Shown: one piece after another, positions 47,252-60,146 of the stretch | Layout of the letters: each line of letters opens with the position of its first letter | Numbering within the stretch: position 1 is the stretch's first letter | DNA from: Cordia subcordata | Lineage: Eukaryota > Streptophyta > Magnoliopsida > Boraginales > Cordiaceae | Direction of reading: 5' to 3' | Assembly (NCBI GenBank): GCA_028554755.1 | Contig: JAPTOF010000008.1 | Span: 10,558,001-10,622,000, forward strand | DNA: 64,000 nucleotides | Made by a program: the position numbers and the translations under genes | Notes under the pieces: model-generated | Database searches by the model: none | What the model was told of the DNA's origin: nothing | Seen by the model: the letters and a program-made list of their open reading frames with translations, nothing else

Positions 47252-50200
47252 TCATCGAAACTTATTACCATAGACTCCATCAAATCCTCCAGTTTCAAGC
47301 TGTTCCACACCTTGCGGTGCCTCACCATCTGAAGTTGGTTTGCTGTATGGGAAAAAATACGCCACCAGTATATAGACAAGAAGGTTCACAGCACATAAAG
47401 CAGATAATGTCCAGAAGTAATTATCCAGGCGGCTCTTGTTTATAGTATGCTGGAACCAGTTTGGTCTTCCTCCTCTCTCACTGATCTTACCAACAACGTA
47501 GGCCGATAAAACGCTGGCCATATAGCCGAGGCCAGACACTCCACGGCTGAAATAATCGAGATACTTCTCCATCGATTTAGGAGACTGATCACAGAAGAAG
47601 TCATTGACACCCTTTTCAAAGAAAGAATCAAGGCCAGCAAGCAGCACAAACTGTGGAAGCACCCAAAAAATATTCATCGGAATGGTCTCATCAGGTTTTT
47701 CTATTAAACCATGAGATCTAATGACATCTAGTCTCCGGGCTTCCACTTTGGCTCCTGTTATACAACTCAATGTTGCAAATATCATAGCTGCTGCAATGCC
47801 GGCTGGGGGCGCATACTTTCCAAGTTCTAAACCCTTCAGGAAATCTTTCAGGCCGAGGTATATCCTGGCAAATATTGATTTTGCGAATTCTTGCAGCAGT
47901 AGTAGGACTGGAAGAGGAACCTTCAGTTTTCCTACCTTGCGACTCAAATGGTTGGCTTGCTCTTGGAAGTAAGTGTTTCCAGCAGAAGAAACCAATCCAC
48001 AGATTATAAACGTCAGCCCCATAGGAATCATGCGGATGGCGATTTTGGTTTCCTCAACATGTGTCACCGTACAAAGTCGCCATTTATTTGTCTCTTGATT
48101 AGGCAATCTGATAGCAGCTTTGTCTAAGCACCTGCACCCCAAAAGTAAAACAATAATGAACACAAGGAATTAACATTATCTTGCATTAACTTTACTATAA
48201 AAACAATAAATGAGAGCCAACTGCCTAATTTGGTTGATTAAAAGACAGACATTTATTCTGCAACAATCTTGTGCAGTCATAATAATAAGCTAGACTTCTG
48301 AGTGAGAGAGTTTTAGAATAAGAAAAGAACTCATTCAATTTGGAGCAAACAAACTGTTGGGGAAAAACATGCAAACACGAAGAATACGAGAAGAAATAAC
48401 GGACACAAAAAATTACGTGGTTCGGCTTTGAAGCCTACGTCCACGGGCAAAAGAGAATAATTCTATTACTGATCACGAATACTACAAGGCTCTCACTTTG
48501 GTTTCTCTCTCACACTACACCCCCCATGAGGTGTGGCCCTATGGCACCTAATATAATGTCCTAGCCCCTATTTATAGTACATAATTATCCTAATCCATAT
48601 TCTACAAGGATAAGGAAACAGTATACTACTGAGAAAAGGAAACAGTATACTACAAGGAAAAGGACACATATTAATTATATAATACGGGCCACATTCAACA
48701 AATCTCCACCTTGGCACGTATTCGCTCCAATCAATATACCATCATCCCTGCTGCCAACTACCCCTAAGGGCTCACTGCTCCACACCGCAAATAGCAACCA
48801 AGTCCAAACAATGCTTGAACTTGCTGACTGGAACCACCTTAGTCATCATATCTGCTGGATTCTCATGGGTAGAAATCTTACGCACCGATATGATTCCTTG
48901 TGATATAACATCTCGATAAAATGATATCGATATCAATGTGTTTAGTTCTCTCATGATACATCGATTCTTCGTCGGATGGATTGCACTCGCTATCACAAAA
49001 AGGCGTACTTGTATCTTGCTGCGGTCCAAGATCACGAATCGAGCCTTGTAACCACATGGCCTCCTTTACGGCTCGCAATTGCCATGTACTCCGCTTGATG
49101 ATCGACAATGCCACGATGGCGTAATGTCGCTTTCAAGCGATAGCATATCCAGAGAGAGTAAACACATAACCCGTCAGAGATCTTCTCTTATCAAGGTCAC
49201 CCGCAAAGTCTGAATCACAATAACCCACCAACCTCGCACAATCTCCAGTCATCTTGCTAAATAGCAATCCTATATTCTTAGTGCCACGCAAATATCTCAT
49301 TATCCATTTCACCGCTTCGATGTGTTTTCCCAGGTGATGCCATATACCTGCTCACAACACTAACTGCATGTGAAATATCAGGACGAGTGCACACCATAGC
49401 ATACATCAAGCTACCAACGGCACTCGAGTATGGAACATGAGACATATGCTCCACCTCCTCCTCAGTTTTAGGTGACAAATCTGCAGACAACTTGAAATGA
49501 GCAGCAAGCGGCACACTCACAGGCTTAGCTTTAAGCATCCCGAAACGCTCTAGCACTTTCTCAATATAACTCTGTTGAGACAAGAACAGCTTCCCAGCGT
49601 TTCTATATCTGTGAATCTCCATGCCAAGAATCTTCTTCGCTGCTCCAAGATCCTTCATCTCAAACTCATCACCTAGCTGCTTCTTTAATTCGTCGATTGC
49701 AGACATGCTTTTAGCAGCAATAAGCATATCATCGACATACAACAGCAAATACACAAACGAACCATCTGGAAGCTTCTTAAGATATACACAGCTGTCGTAG
49801 GCACTCCTTGTGTATCCTGTACCTACCATGAATGTGTCAAATCTCTTGTACCATTGCCGAGGTGACTGCTTCAACCCATACAAGGACTTCTTCAGTTTGC
49901 AAACATGGTTCTCCTTACCAGGAACTACATACCCCTCCGGTTGACTCATGTAAATTTGCTCTTCAAGATCACCATGCAAAAACGCCGTTTTCACATCTAG
50001 CTGCTCAAGCTCTAAGTCATGAAGAGCAACCAAGGCAAGTAAAACCCTGATGGAAAAATGCTTAACAACTGGAGAGAATACTTTGTTGAAGTCAACACCC
50101 TCCCTTTGTGTATAGCCTTTTGCCACCAACCGTGCCTTGTATCGAGGACCCTCAACCCTTGGAGTACCTTCCTTTTTCTTGTAAACCCATTTGCAACCGA

Positions 50201-53200
50201 CAACTCGCTGTCCCTTAGGCAATTCAACAAGCTCCCATTTTTGATTCTTATAAAGAGACTCAATCTCCTTACTCATGGCACCCACCCACTGAGCAGAATC
50301 TTTCCCAGATATGGCCTCTTTGTATGAATTCGGCTCATGTCCTTTAATTGTTTGATGATCAAAGCATAAGCAACAAGATCAGCGTAGCAATCTTTGTATA
50401 CATTGTTCAGGCACATTTTGATCATGTACCTCAGTTGGTTGAGTCGGCTGAATTTGACTGCTACTATTGCTAGATGGAACATTTGGTACATCAGAAAATA
50501 CCTCCACCTGCTCTTTGACACCATGGTCTAAATCAGCTACCGCTTTCTCCTTTTCTTGGTCTAAAGTAGACTCATTGAATGTGACATCCCTGCTGATGAG
50601 GAAACCTGGAGACTTTGGATCTGTGCACCACAACCTGTAACCTTTCCTCTCGGACGCATAGCCTAGAAATATGCATTTCTTTGCCCTTGACTCTAACTTG
50701 CCATCCTTCACGTGAGCGTATGCAGGGCAACCGAACACCCTCAATCGAGAGTAGTCAGCAGGCTTACCAGACCATAACTCAAAAGGAGTTTTCAATTCAA
50801 TAGCTTTAGATGGAGACCTATTCACCAAGTAGCATGCCGTATTGACAGTTTCAGCTCAAAAGTCTTGACTCAAACCAGATTGGGAGAGCATACAACGAGC
50901 TCTCTCCACCAGAGTTCTATTCATGCGTTCTGCAACTCCATTCTGTTGTGGTGTCCCTACACATGTGCGGTGTCTCACAATGTCATGTTTCTTGCAGAAC
51001 TCATCAAACTCTTTGTTGTAATATTCCAACCCATTGTCAGTCCTAAGACGCTTAATTTGTTTACCAGTCTGCTTTTCAACCAACGTCTTCCACTCGACAA
51101 ATGTTGGAAACGCCTCATCTTTAGTTTTCAAGAAATATACCCACACCATCCGAGAGTATGCATCAATGAAAGTGATGTAATACCTGGCACCTTTCTTGGA
51201 AGGAACTTTATTAGGATCTCAAAGATCAGAATGAATATAATCAAGTGTTCCTTTGGTGTTCTCCTGCCCCTTACTGAACTTCACCCTGGTTTGCTTTCCA
51301 AAGACACAATGCTCGCAGAATTCAAGCTTTCCATTTCTTTGTCCACAAAGCAAATCCCTCTTGCTCAGCTCCGTCAGTCCTCTCTCGCTCATATGGCCCA
51401 ACCTTTTGTGCCATAACTGCGTAGTTTCATTATCACTCTCCTCGGATGTAACAGCTGCAACACCTGTAACTGTACTACCTTGAAAGATATATAGGTCGCC
51501 AGTCAAGTTCCCTTTCAAGAGCACAATTGCACCTTTAAGACACCATTCTCACTTCGGAATTTGTATCCATGAGAATCCAAACGCCCAAGAGAAATCAAGT
51601 TTTTCTTCAGCTCCGGTACATGCTAACACTCGAGAGATCTTGTAATACCATCAAACATCTTGATATTTACGATGCCCATTCCCTCCACCTTTAACGAAAG
51701 ATCATTGCCTAGATAGACTTTCCCTTCTCTTTTGGAATAAGAAGAGAACCAGTCGCGCCTAAGACACATATGGAACGTTGCACCAGTATCAAGAATCCAT
51801 TGATTTTGCCACTGTGATTCACTCACAGTCAAAACTTCCCCGGTACTACTCGAGTTATCTCCATCACTGTCAGCACTCTCCACCACATTAGCTGAATTCT
51901 CCACCTTTTTCTTTCCTTTTCTCAGTCTTGGACATTCTTTCTTAATGTGACCCTTTTCGCCACACTCGAAACAGCGTAGCTTCCTTGCTCTTGATTTTGA
52001 CCTTGACTTGCTTTTCTTTCTATCCGAAGATCCACCTCTATTCTCCGATCTCCCTCTACTCACTAAACCTTCCCCGTGAACTTCTTCCCTATGTCCCGGA
52101 ATATGTGTTTGAAGATCCTTCGATTTTAATGAAGTAATCACATCCTCAAAAGTAATTTTATCCCTCCCGTACAACATAGTGTCCACAAAGTTCATATATG
52201 AAGGCGGTAAGGAGCATAATACGATCATAGCTTGATCTTCGTCATCAATTTTAACACCCACATCCTTCAAAGCAATAAAACAAGAGGTAAACTCATCAAA
52301 GTGTTGTTTTAGTGAGGTACCTTCTTTCATTCTAAGATGATACAATCGCTTCTTCAAGTAGAGGCGATTTGTGAGAGATTTAGATGCATACAATTCCACC
52401 AAAGTATTCCAAGTCTCAAGCTCATCGTCTTCTCGGAATCTCCAAAGAATACTTCGTTTGTCACGGACATATGTATTGCACTCAAGGCTTTTGCTTCGAG
52501 TTCTTCTCTCGTTGCTGGTTCTATCTTTTTTGGGATCACTCCTTCAATGACTTTCCAAAGTCCCTGCATTGTCATAAATGCCTTGAATCTGATCCTCCAA
52601 AGACTGAAACTCATTCTCCCGTTAAACTTTTCGATTTCAAACTTTCCACCTGTGGAAGATATCTTCGTTTGCTCAAAACTCACACTTCGGGATGGAATTT
52701 GGCTCAATGGATTGCAAAAACGGATTCAGCACGTCGAAAAACGTTAGGAACACCCCTGGTCAACTTTGGTCAACACCGGTCAAAGTCAAACCTATTGGTC
52801 AAAGTCAACATTGTCCCTAAACACATGCTTCAGAGCAGAATCTGGAAAAACAGAGCCCAAAAACGGACTCATCACGTCGAAAAACGTGGGGTAAGGCTTT
52901 GGTCAAACTCGGTCAACCCTTGGTCAATGGTCAACGGTCAAAGTCAACCCCGGTCAAACCCTGGTCAACGCTGGTCAACGACGGTCAAAGTGGTCAAACT
53001 GGCCAGAATTTTTTTTTTTTTTGTTTCAGGACTAAATCTAAGCCCAAATAAATTTTTTTTTTTAATTCTTTTGGCCTAAACTAAGCCCAAATTCAAAAAA
53101 AAAAATTATTATTTTTCTGGCGTAAAACCCAAGCCCAACAAAAAAAAATTAATTAGCTCAAGACCCAAGACCTAACCAAAATTGGACAAGGCCACTACCC

Positions 53201-55650
53201 AGGCCCGATCCAAATAAACCCAAAGATCCAAAACCTACAAACCCTAAACCTGCTTTACAAACTTGAACCAATTTCCAAAAAAAAAAAAAATAATACCTGA
53301 ATACCAAAAACCAATCTCAAGAGCACGCGAACTCTATCTTCTTCGCTTGTTCTTCAAACCCAAACACGAACCACAACCCACCGACGCAAGCTTCTACTCC
53401 AGCCACCAACGCTCAACGTAGACAGCACCGGAGCATTCCTCGCCGAACAAAGACCTTTGTTTGGTTAGGCACCGTTTGGTTTTGAGAAATTTTGGTTTCA
53501 CAGTGAGTTTTGGTTTTTTCTTTTTCCTCAAGCAGCGGATTAAAACCTATAGCTCTGATACCAGTTTGTTGGGGAAAAACATGCAAACACGAAGAATACG
53601 AGAAGAAATAACGGACACAAGAAATTACGTGGTTCGGCTTTGAAGCCTACGTCCACGGGCAACAGAGAATAATTCTATTACTGATCACGAATGCTACAAG
53701 GCTCTCACTTTGGTTTCTCTCTCACACTACACCTCCCATGGGGGGTGGCCCTATGGCACCTAATATAATGTCCTAGCCCCTATTTATAGTACATAAGTAT
53801 CCTAATCCATATTCTACAAGGATAAGGAAACAGTATACTACTAAGAAAAAGAAACAGTATACTACAAGGAAAAGGATACATATTAATTATATAATACGGG
53901 CCACATTCAACACAAACATGAGTCAATGAGCTAGAAATAGGCATTTCATACCTTAGTCCATCAGTATGGGGCAGCCTGTCAGGCTTGTCTTCTTCATAAA
54001 GCTCGTTTGCATTACTTGGAAGCTGTTGGAACATTTTCGAAGCGGACGCTACAATGACTCTGAATGTATTGGTTAATGGACTCCCTTCCGGTTCCAGTCT
54101 TTCGTAAAAGCATGAACCACTCAAAAATGTAATTGTTGCCACCAAAGTGCAAATTGCTGGAATTCCGAACCGGATAGACCATGGTTTTATATATGGCAGA
54201 GCAATACCTCCAACCGCAGCAAAAAGTGCAATGAGAAGTTCTCTTTTTCTTGGTGGTCGCAACATTGTTTTCTTACCCTCTCCGCTAGTTGTTTTGCCGT
54301 GCTGTTCATCAAAGAATGGCTTAAGAGTTACAATATGACCAGACATTCCTATAGCTATCAGTGCCAAGGCTGTGTAGAAGAGGCCCTTCTGTGTGTGACC
54401 GATGCATTCTGGCTTGTACTCGCTGCAAGTGCCAGTAGAATTGGAGAGAACGGGTGGTGTGGACATGGACAAAAAGCCCAGACCCTGCAGATAGGTTGGA
54501 ATTAGGTCATGGTGGAGTCTTGGCTACAACCAGATGAATATCTAACAATGAGTAATAGTTGCTGCAACTTCATTTATAGCAAATTACGAGGCTGGATTAA
54601 CTTTTTTTCTATCTGTAACATAGATCATTTTTCAATGTCACAATTAGACCAAATACAAGCCTTCTTTTGTCAAAATACGCTGAAATAAAACGTAAATCTC
54701 ATCATTTCCCTCATGAATCCAAACGAACTCTAAGATCGATCTGATGGATAATCAAGTATCAGTCTTGGTTTCTGCATCATATGATCATTGTCAAACTGAA
54801 TCAAGTACAGATAATCTAGGAGGCCTCTTTTCTTCAGTTTCTTCTATTACTTCGTCTATCATGTCCTAGCCTATTTTCCCATGTGTATCTGAAATGAATC
54901 CCAACGCATAAATAAGTGTCATGTGCGAAATGGCTTCAATACAACTCAAAATGCTTCTGAGCATTGTATTGGCCTATCTTATATTAAAATCTTCACTCCA
55001 AGTCAATCACACATCGCAGCATATAACACTAATGGGAATTAATTGTAGGAACCTTCATGCCAAATTAAGCAAGCAAGAAAGGAGAAACACCAAGAGACAC
55101 ACAAACTAACAATGCTAAAGGCAATACTGGAGAGTGCAAGAACTGTGTAGTTGCCGAGAAGAGTGTCCACAAGGTAAGCTAAGCCTATTGGCAGAGTCAA
55201 CGCGATGCCACCCCAGATGTTCAATATTCCAGCCGCATGAGTGATACTTAAATCCCATACTTCAGTTAGATATGTCATCAGTACCCACAATGCATACACA
55301 GCCAGAAGGTCAGCCCAGATCAGAACTGCCATGGTAGAGAAACAAAAGCAACCCTCAGAGATATAGTAATAATCTAATGAACCCACTTCTCAACTAAGTT
55401 TCCGAAAAGATTTTTGAGCGACCACTATGTGTGTGGTGTGTGGACCCCACGTGTATCAAAACTTGATCAGAAACACATGAGCATTTGCTTAGCTTTGGCT
55501 AAGCTAAGTCCGGATTATTAGAAAATCTAATTGTTCTACAGATAGACACCATAACAATTTAACCAAAAGATTAAATTGTAAACTGCAAACTGTATTATAT
55601 AGTCAAATGCTGCAAATAAAAACTGTCTCACCCCTGATAGGAGTTGCCAT
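47252..55650 (-). CDS. NPF transporter, gene B (4 exons, Copia in intron 3)
   Basis: Exons: 55650-55632, 55325-55111, 54484-53952 and 48131-47252, GT-AG, phases identical to gene A. They total 1647 nt, or 548 residues. Coding sequence is open throughout. It begins MATPIR, then [20 protein letters not shown]. It shares a long identical stretch of exon 3 with gene A but differs afterwards ([15 protein letters not shown] versus SCSYKINGPKSEGIPL) and at the C-terminus ([12 protein letters not shown]). Intron 3 is 5820 bp because it holds a 5558-bp Copia element in the same direction as the gene; gene A's intron 3 is 286 bp. The LTR promoter and polyadenylation signals could truncate transcripts, so expression may be impaired although the protein is intact. 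Substrate unknown. Confidence 0.88.
48355..48700 (-). repeat. 3' LTR of Copia B
   Basis: 346 bp, + strand ends TGTTGGGG and CATTCAACA. Confidence 0.93.
48772..52707 (-). pseudogene. gag-pol of Copia B, broken
   Basis: Pieces in several frames: gag N-terminus 52707-52354 (the ATG used by Copia A is ATA here); gag end through zinc knuckle ([14 protein letters not shown]) and protease (LDTGATFHM) to 51623; pre-integrase 51524-51219; integrase 51149-50856 (RTDNGLEY) and 50828-50379; reverse transcriptase 50285-49278 with YVDDM; RNase H fragments 49114-48772. Frameshifts and small deletions separate the pieces, so the copy is not autonomous. Confidence 0.92.
53567..53912 (-). repeat. 5' LTR of Copia B
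   Basis: 346 bp. Transcription of the element would start here and run in the same direction as NPF gene B. Confidence 0.93.
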
Positions 55651-56345
55651 TTCTGATTAGACTTGTCACCTCAATCCCAGCAAAAGCAAATGCCAAGATT
55701 GACCTGATTAGCAAGTTTATTGCAGAAAGATTTGCACCATGATCTCTGTCAAGATCAATTCAAACAAGGCATAATAAATACAAATTATATGTGTAAAGAA
55801 ACTAAAAAGCTGCAGAATCAAGACCCAAAATCTTGATTATTTCACTAACTTTAGCTCACTAAAAGGAAACTCTTCTAGCCCTTCAGACACACGTAAACAC
55901 ACACTGTGCTGCTGAAGATGATCAGATCATATAAGTGGAGCTTGGAGCACAGAACATTTATAGAAGTCTTTTGTCAAGGGAACTAAGACTTTTCTTGTAG
56001 ATGGTCAATGTTTTCTCATACACACAGGCACATAAAAGCAACTGTGCTGCCAACTTGAATGTAACAAACTCTTGGATTCAGACATAAACTACCTTTTTTC
56101 CATTGCATGTGTGTGTGAAATGGCATAAATTATTACAATTGACCTTGACTTGCATTACGAAACATTGACAACTCGTGTATTAGCTGGCTTAATTAAATTA
56201 ATCTCTCCCTATGGTGTTTTAAGTCATTGAATAATGTTTACTTGACATGTTTCCTCGACGTGCTTCATTTATTTCCATTTTTGTGAGTATCACCATTGTT
56301 TCTGGCTCCAGTTGAGCCTTCACCAGTCCTCATCAAACTATTAAT

Positions 56346-56560
56346 TGGACCATTCAAGGAGATTTTGTTACAAAAATCGTGATTAAATCTTAAAATGGCA
56401 ATACTATTATAATTAAATTATGTAAACAGTTTATAATTATTGAATTCGACTATAAAGCAAGTGAAAATTTAAATATAGATTGAATTCGGAGATATCCTTA
56501 CTATAATGGATGTGATAAACTCTGTCATAGTGCGAAATCTCTAATCACATTTGATACAAT
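56346..56560 (+). repeat. Direct repeat, left copy
   Basis: It starts 'ggaccattcaaggagatttt' and includes 'aagtgaaaatttaaatatag'. It is homologous, with many substitutions, to 59629-59810. Confidence 0.75.
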
Positions 56561-59500
56561 TTGTGCATTGTGCTTTGTGATGTCCATGCTAGTGAATATT
56601 TATGCTCACTCTTGCATTGTGATGCCAAAAAAAAAAAAAAAAAGAAGAGAGAGAATAAAATATAAAAATGCCTGACATTGCTTATTTGTGCTTATGTGTT
56701 ATTTTAATTTTCAGTTGGGGTCTATTCATGAGTTAATGTAACTTTGGGGTGGTTAAAAATGCAAAAAGAAAAAATGAAATGTCAAATCCCCACAGACCTT
56801 TCACTTTTCTCCTTCTTTCCCATTAGATATTTACCCAAAAAAAAAAAAAAAATACACACACATGGGTCTGACAAGAAGGGAGAAGAAGAATGGAGAACGA
56901 AAAGAAGTAGAACCTGAAAATTTAAGGGTCTAATAGTGATTACCTCTGGATTGAACCAAGTAAGTAGTATAAATATCTTTATTTTTGAGCATCATTACAT
57001 GTTTATTATTCAGATATAGATATGCTTGTTTATATTTGGGTTCTTGGAAATTAAGTTGAAATTGGAAAAGAAATTGGTTATGAGCTTAAGAACTTGGGAT
57101 AGACTTTCCTTTAGCTATTTGGAATAAGAGTTTGGCGTAAAAGTACTCCCTGATCACACATGTATTTATGTAACTCACGGGTGGTATATGGGGTAGAACA
57201 ATGATTTTCTGTTTTTAGTCACATAAATCCTGAGCAGTTGATTACATATGTATTTGCTTGTATATACACTTGTGATACTTGTATATAAACTTGATTATGG
57301 GGTTCAATTAAAGTAAAAATTCTGAGTTGTGTTTGAGTCTTGGTCGAGAAGTTGCAGAAAGCTGTGTGTGTGAGTTAAGATCAGTGTGTAAATTATGTGT
57401 AGATAAAGTCAAAGTTGGTTAACAATGATCTTGAGAAGTCACGTCATTTAGTTTGACTGCCAAGAGTATAAAGATTTGATCATTGACATGTATTCATTTG
57501 TATATTTCTGCTTAGCTTTGGAATCTCATGTGCACAACTCTATATAGTTGAATTCTTCTAGCTACTAATTATACGTTTACATGGATGCTTATATGTGCTG
57601 TCAAAGTTGATTTTATGATGGCTTATTGAAAGTATTATGAAGGCTTGGCGTATGGGTTATTCTATTCAAGTGATAAATTGACAATAGTGAAAAGACAATA
57701 AGAAGAAGAATAAAGAAGAATCAGGGAAGTTAGAAAAAGATTAATATCTTTATGGAAATTGATTTGGCTTGGTCAAATATATTTATATGAAATGAATGAA
57801 TTGAGTTAGTTATTTATGGTTATTATTTCTTTCATAGTTTATATCTTAGTCTGAGGTAACTTTGTAAATATTGTAAATATCGTGGAATATTATGAGAATG
57901 AATCTATTATATTACTAGACACTACTTCATGAAGTGTACCCATGGAACAATATAGAACTTATAATTGAATTCTCTTCTGCTATTCTGTTACTAGAAAGTG
58001 TGATCTTGATTATGAATTCACAAGTTATAATAAGGTTGTGTTAACTGTAATTGGTTATAAACGGTAGGAAGAAGAGTCTTTGAGTTGATTGTGAAGCCAG
58101 ACCAGGTAAGTTGGAAATTCCTCTTGAACCACTTCCCAAAAGCTACCCTAGGTAATATGGTCGATTCCTATATACATTTGGTTTGATTTCCATCATGGTC
58201 AATTATTTCCATTACTTGACTTGGGATTATATGAGATTATATCATGCACCTGTGCTTCAAAAATATATTGTACACTTGTGCTTAGAAATTGTGTTATAGT
58301 GGATGTGTGAAACTTAAGATCTAAGATAAGTTTGAACAAGTTTAGAGCATGGTTTTCGACGTGTTAAAAGTGTGATGTGAGAAACTTGTGCAATGTGACG
58401 TTTTCTTTGTACTGTGTGAAAACCCCTGGAGCTGTGACACCCATCTGGCGAGTGAGATTACCTTATATATTAGCATGATGTAAAGTGTGTGTCCATGGGT
58501 GGGAGATAATTCACTGCACGAAGGTGTGGGCCCGTAGGTGGCCATTGTGTGCTCTAGCCGGTGAAAGATGATTCATCGTGACAAGAAGAGGCTTTGAGTG
58601 TGCTCAGCCTAGTGTGTTATGTGTGGTGTGGAAGTACTTTATCTATCATGGCTCCAGCGGGTAATTGTGTGATCTATTATGTGATGTGTTATGTGCAAAT
58701 GTGAATTTATTTTTATCCAAGTCGTAGTGATGTGGAATTTATATATGATGTGTTATATGTGTGACATGGATTTATATAAAACTATATCGTGGCTTTGCTA
58801 GAGTAAATATAATGTGATATACCTTGAGAAAAGTCCTTGAGGGTGCTCGGCCTAATGTAATATTTTGAGAAAAGGCCTTGAAGATGCTTGGCCTAGTGTG
58901 ATATGTGTTGGAAATAGGTCTTGGGGGTGCTCAACCTAGTGTGATTTGTGTTGGTAGTTACATAGTTTTACATGTGATGTGTGTGCAAGTGTGATTGTTG
59001 ATACGAGCTATGGGATTTACTATGCAGTGTGATGTGCCTTGTGCTCAAACATGTTGCGCAAGATATCTCCCCTTTGCCTTGTGCTCCACTTTTTATGGTG
59101 TTTATGTTTTATGGTTAGTCCTGCAGTTCTCTTTCCTGGGACTACCCGAGGTTAACTCCCGGTGTCCAGCTTATTGAGCCTTTGTAGCTTGTGCTTTGAA
59201 CTGCTTTGCAGGGGTGACCAAGGAATCCGGGAGAGAGAGTCCTCACACTTAAATGTATTCTTTCAATTTTGAATTTCAGTATATGTATTGTATAATTTGA
59301 ACCTTGTAATTAATTGGTTGTGGTGGCTAAGATAGCTGTGATAGAAATTCTTTTTATGAGTTTAGTTTCTGTTGGAGTGTGTTTTGAGCCTTGCAGGTTA
59401 GAAAGAGGAGACTTCTTAGACTCGTGGCGATTGCGGCTCCAAATTCACGTGATAGAATTGGGGGGCATGACATACATTTTGACCTTATTAATGTTGTGTG

Positions 59501-59628
59501 ATCAGTTAACTGTGTTGTAGGGTCATAGGCGACAAGCAGGGCCTACTCTACTGTACTTTCATATCCTTCTGGCATGGAATTAAAAATAAATTGACAACTG
59601 TAATATGATGATGATGATGATAATGATG
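56561..59628 (-). mobile_element. Unclassified segment with LTR-like right end
   Basis: About 3 kb with no coding capacity between two diverged direct repeats. Read on the minus strand from 59473 it begins TGTCATGCCCCCAATTC, which resembles the start of many plant Gypsy LTRs. It includes a short tandem repeat (58590-58950) built on 'ccttgagggtgctcggccta'. A solo LTR or gene-free LTR element is my best guess; its other end and target duplication were not found. Confidence 0.35.
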
Positions 59629-59810
59629 TTTGGACCATTCAAGGAGATTTTGTTACGAGCGCTTAATACAATTACAATAAAAATGATGTAAATAAATTAT
59701 AATTGTTGAATTTGACTGTAAAGTAAGTGAAAATTTAGATGTAAATTGAATTATGAGACACCCTTACTGTCACGGAGATAACAAATGTGTGTACTCCACG
59801 TGACGTGGGA
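59629..59810 (+). repeat. Direct repeat, right copy
   Basis: Homologous to 56346-56560 ('tggaccattcaaggagattt', 'aagtgaaaatttagatgtaa'). Confidence 0.75.
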
Positions 59811-60146
59811 GGCTTTAGTTTTCAGATTCTAGACTTGAAACAAATTTCGTATCCTGCTGGCATGGAATTAAAAAATAAATTGTCAACTGTAATATGATGA
59901 CGATGATTTAGGATTAAGATGAAGTGACGCAAAAAGGGTGACATCATGAGCAGCAAATTGAGACGTCATGAGCAGCAAATTGAAGTGGCGCAAAAAGGGT
60001 AAAATGCATTTATTTAGTGAAAACTGGTTATCTTGTTGCGCACAATAATTCTGACGCTAGGAAGAAAAGTCAAGTTTCAATTGCTAGCACTTCATACTCC
60101 ATACCAGAACAAAGGTAAAATGTATTTTATTCTCAAGTGATTTTTA

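Larger units (their letters stand above)
48355..53912 (-). mobile_element. Copia LTR retrotransposon B in intron 3 of NPF gene B
   Basis: The 5558-bp element is flanked by CAAAC (48350-48354 and 53913-53917). The LTRs are both 346 bp: 48355-48700 (3') and 53567-53912 (5'). They differ at about ten positions by eye, near 3%. On the minus strand the primer site TGGTATCAGAGCT follows the 5' LTR (53563-53551). Same family and orientation as Copia A. Confidence 0.96.

Noticed and set aside
52337..53079. Plus-strand open frames inside Copia B, up to 231 codons
   Set aside because: They are antisense to gag and the leader; length reflects lack of stops, not a gene.
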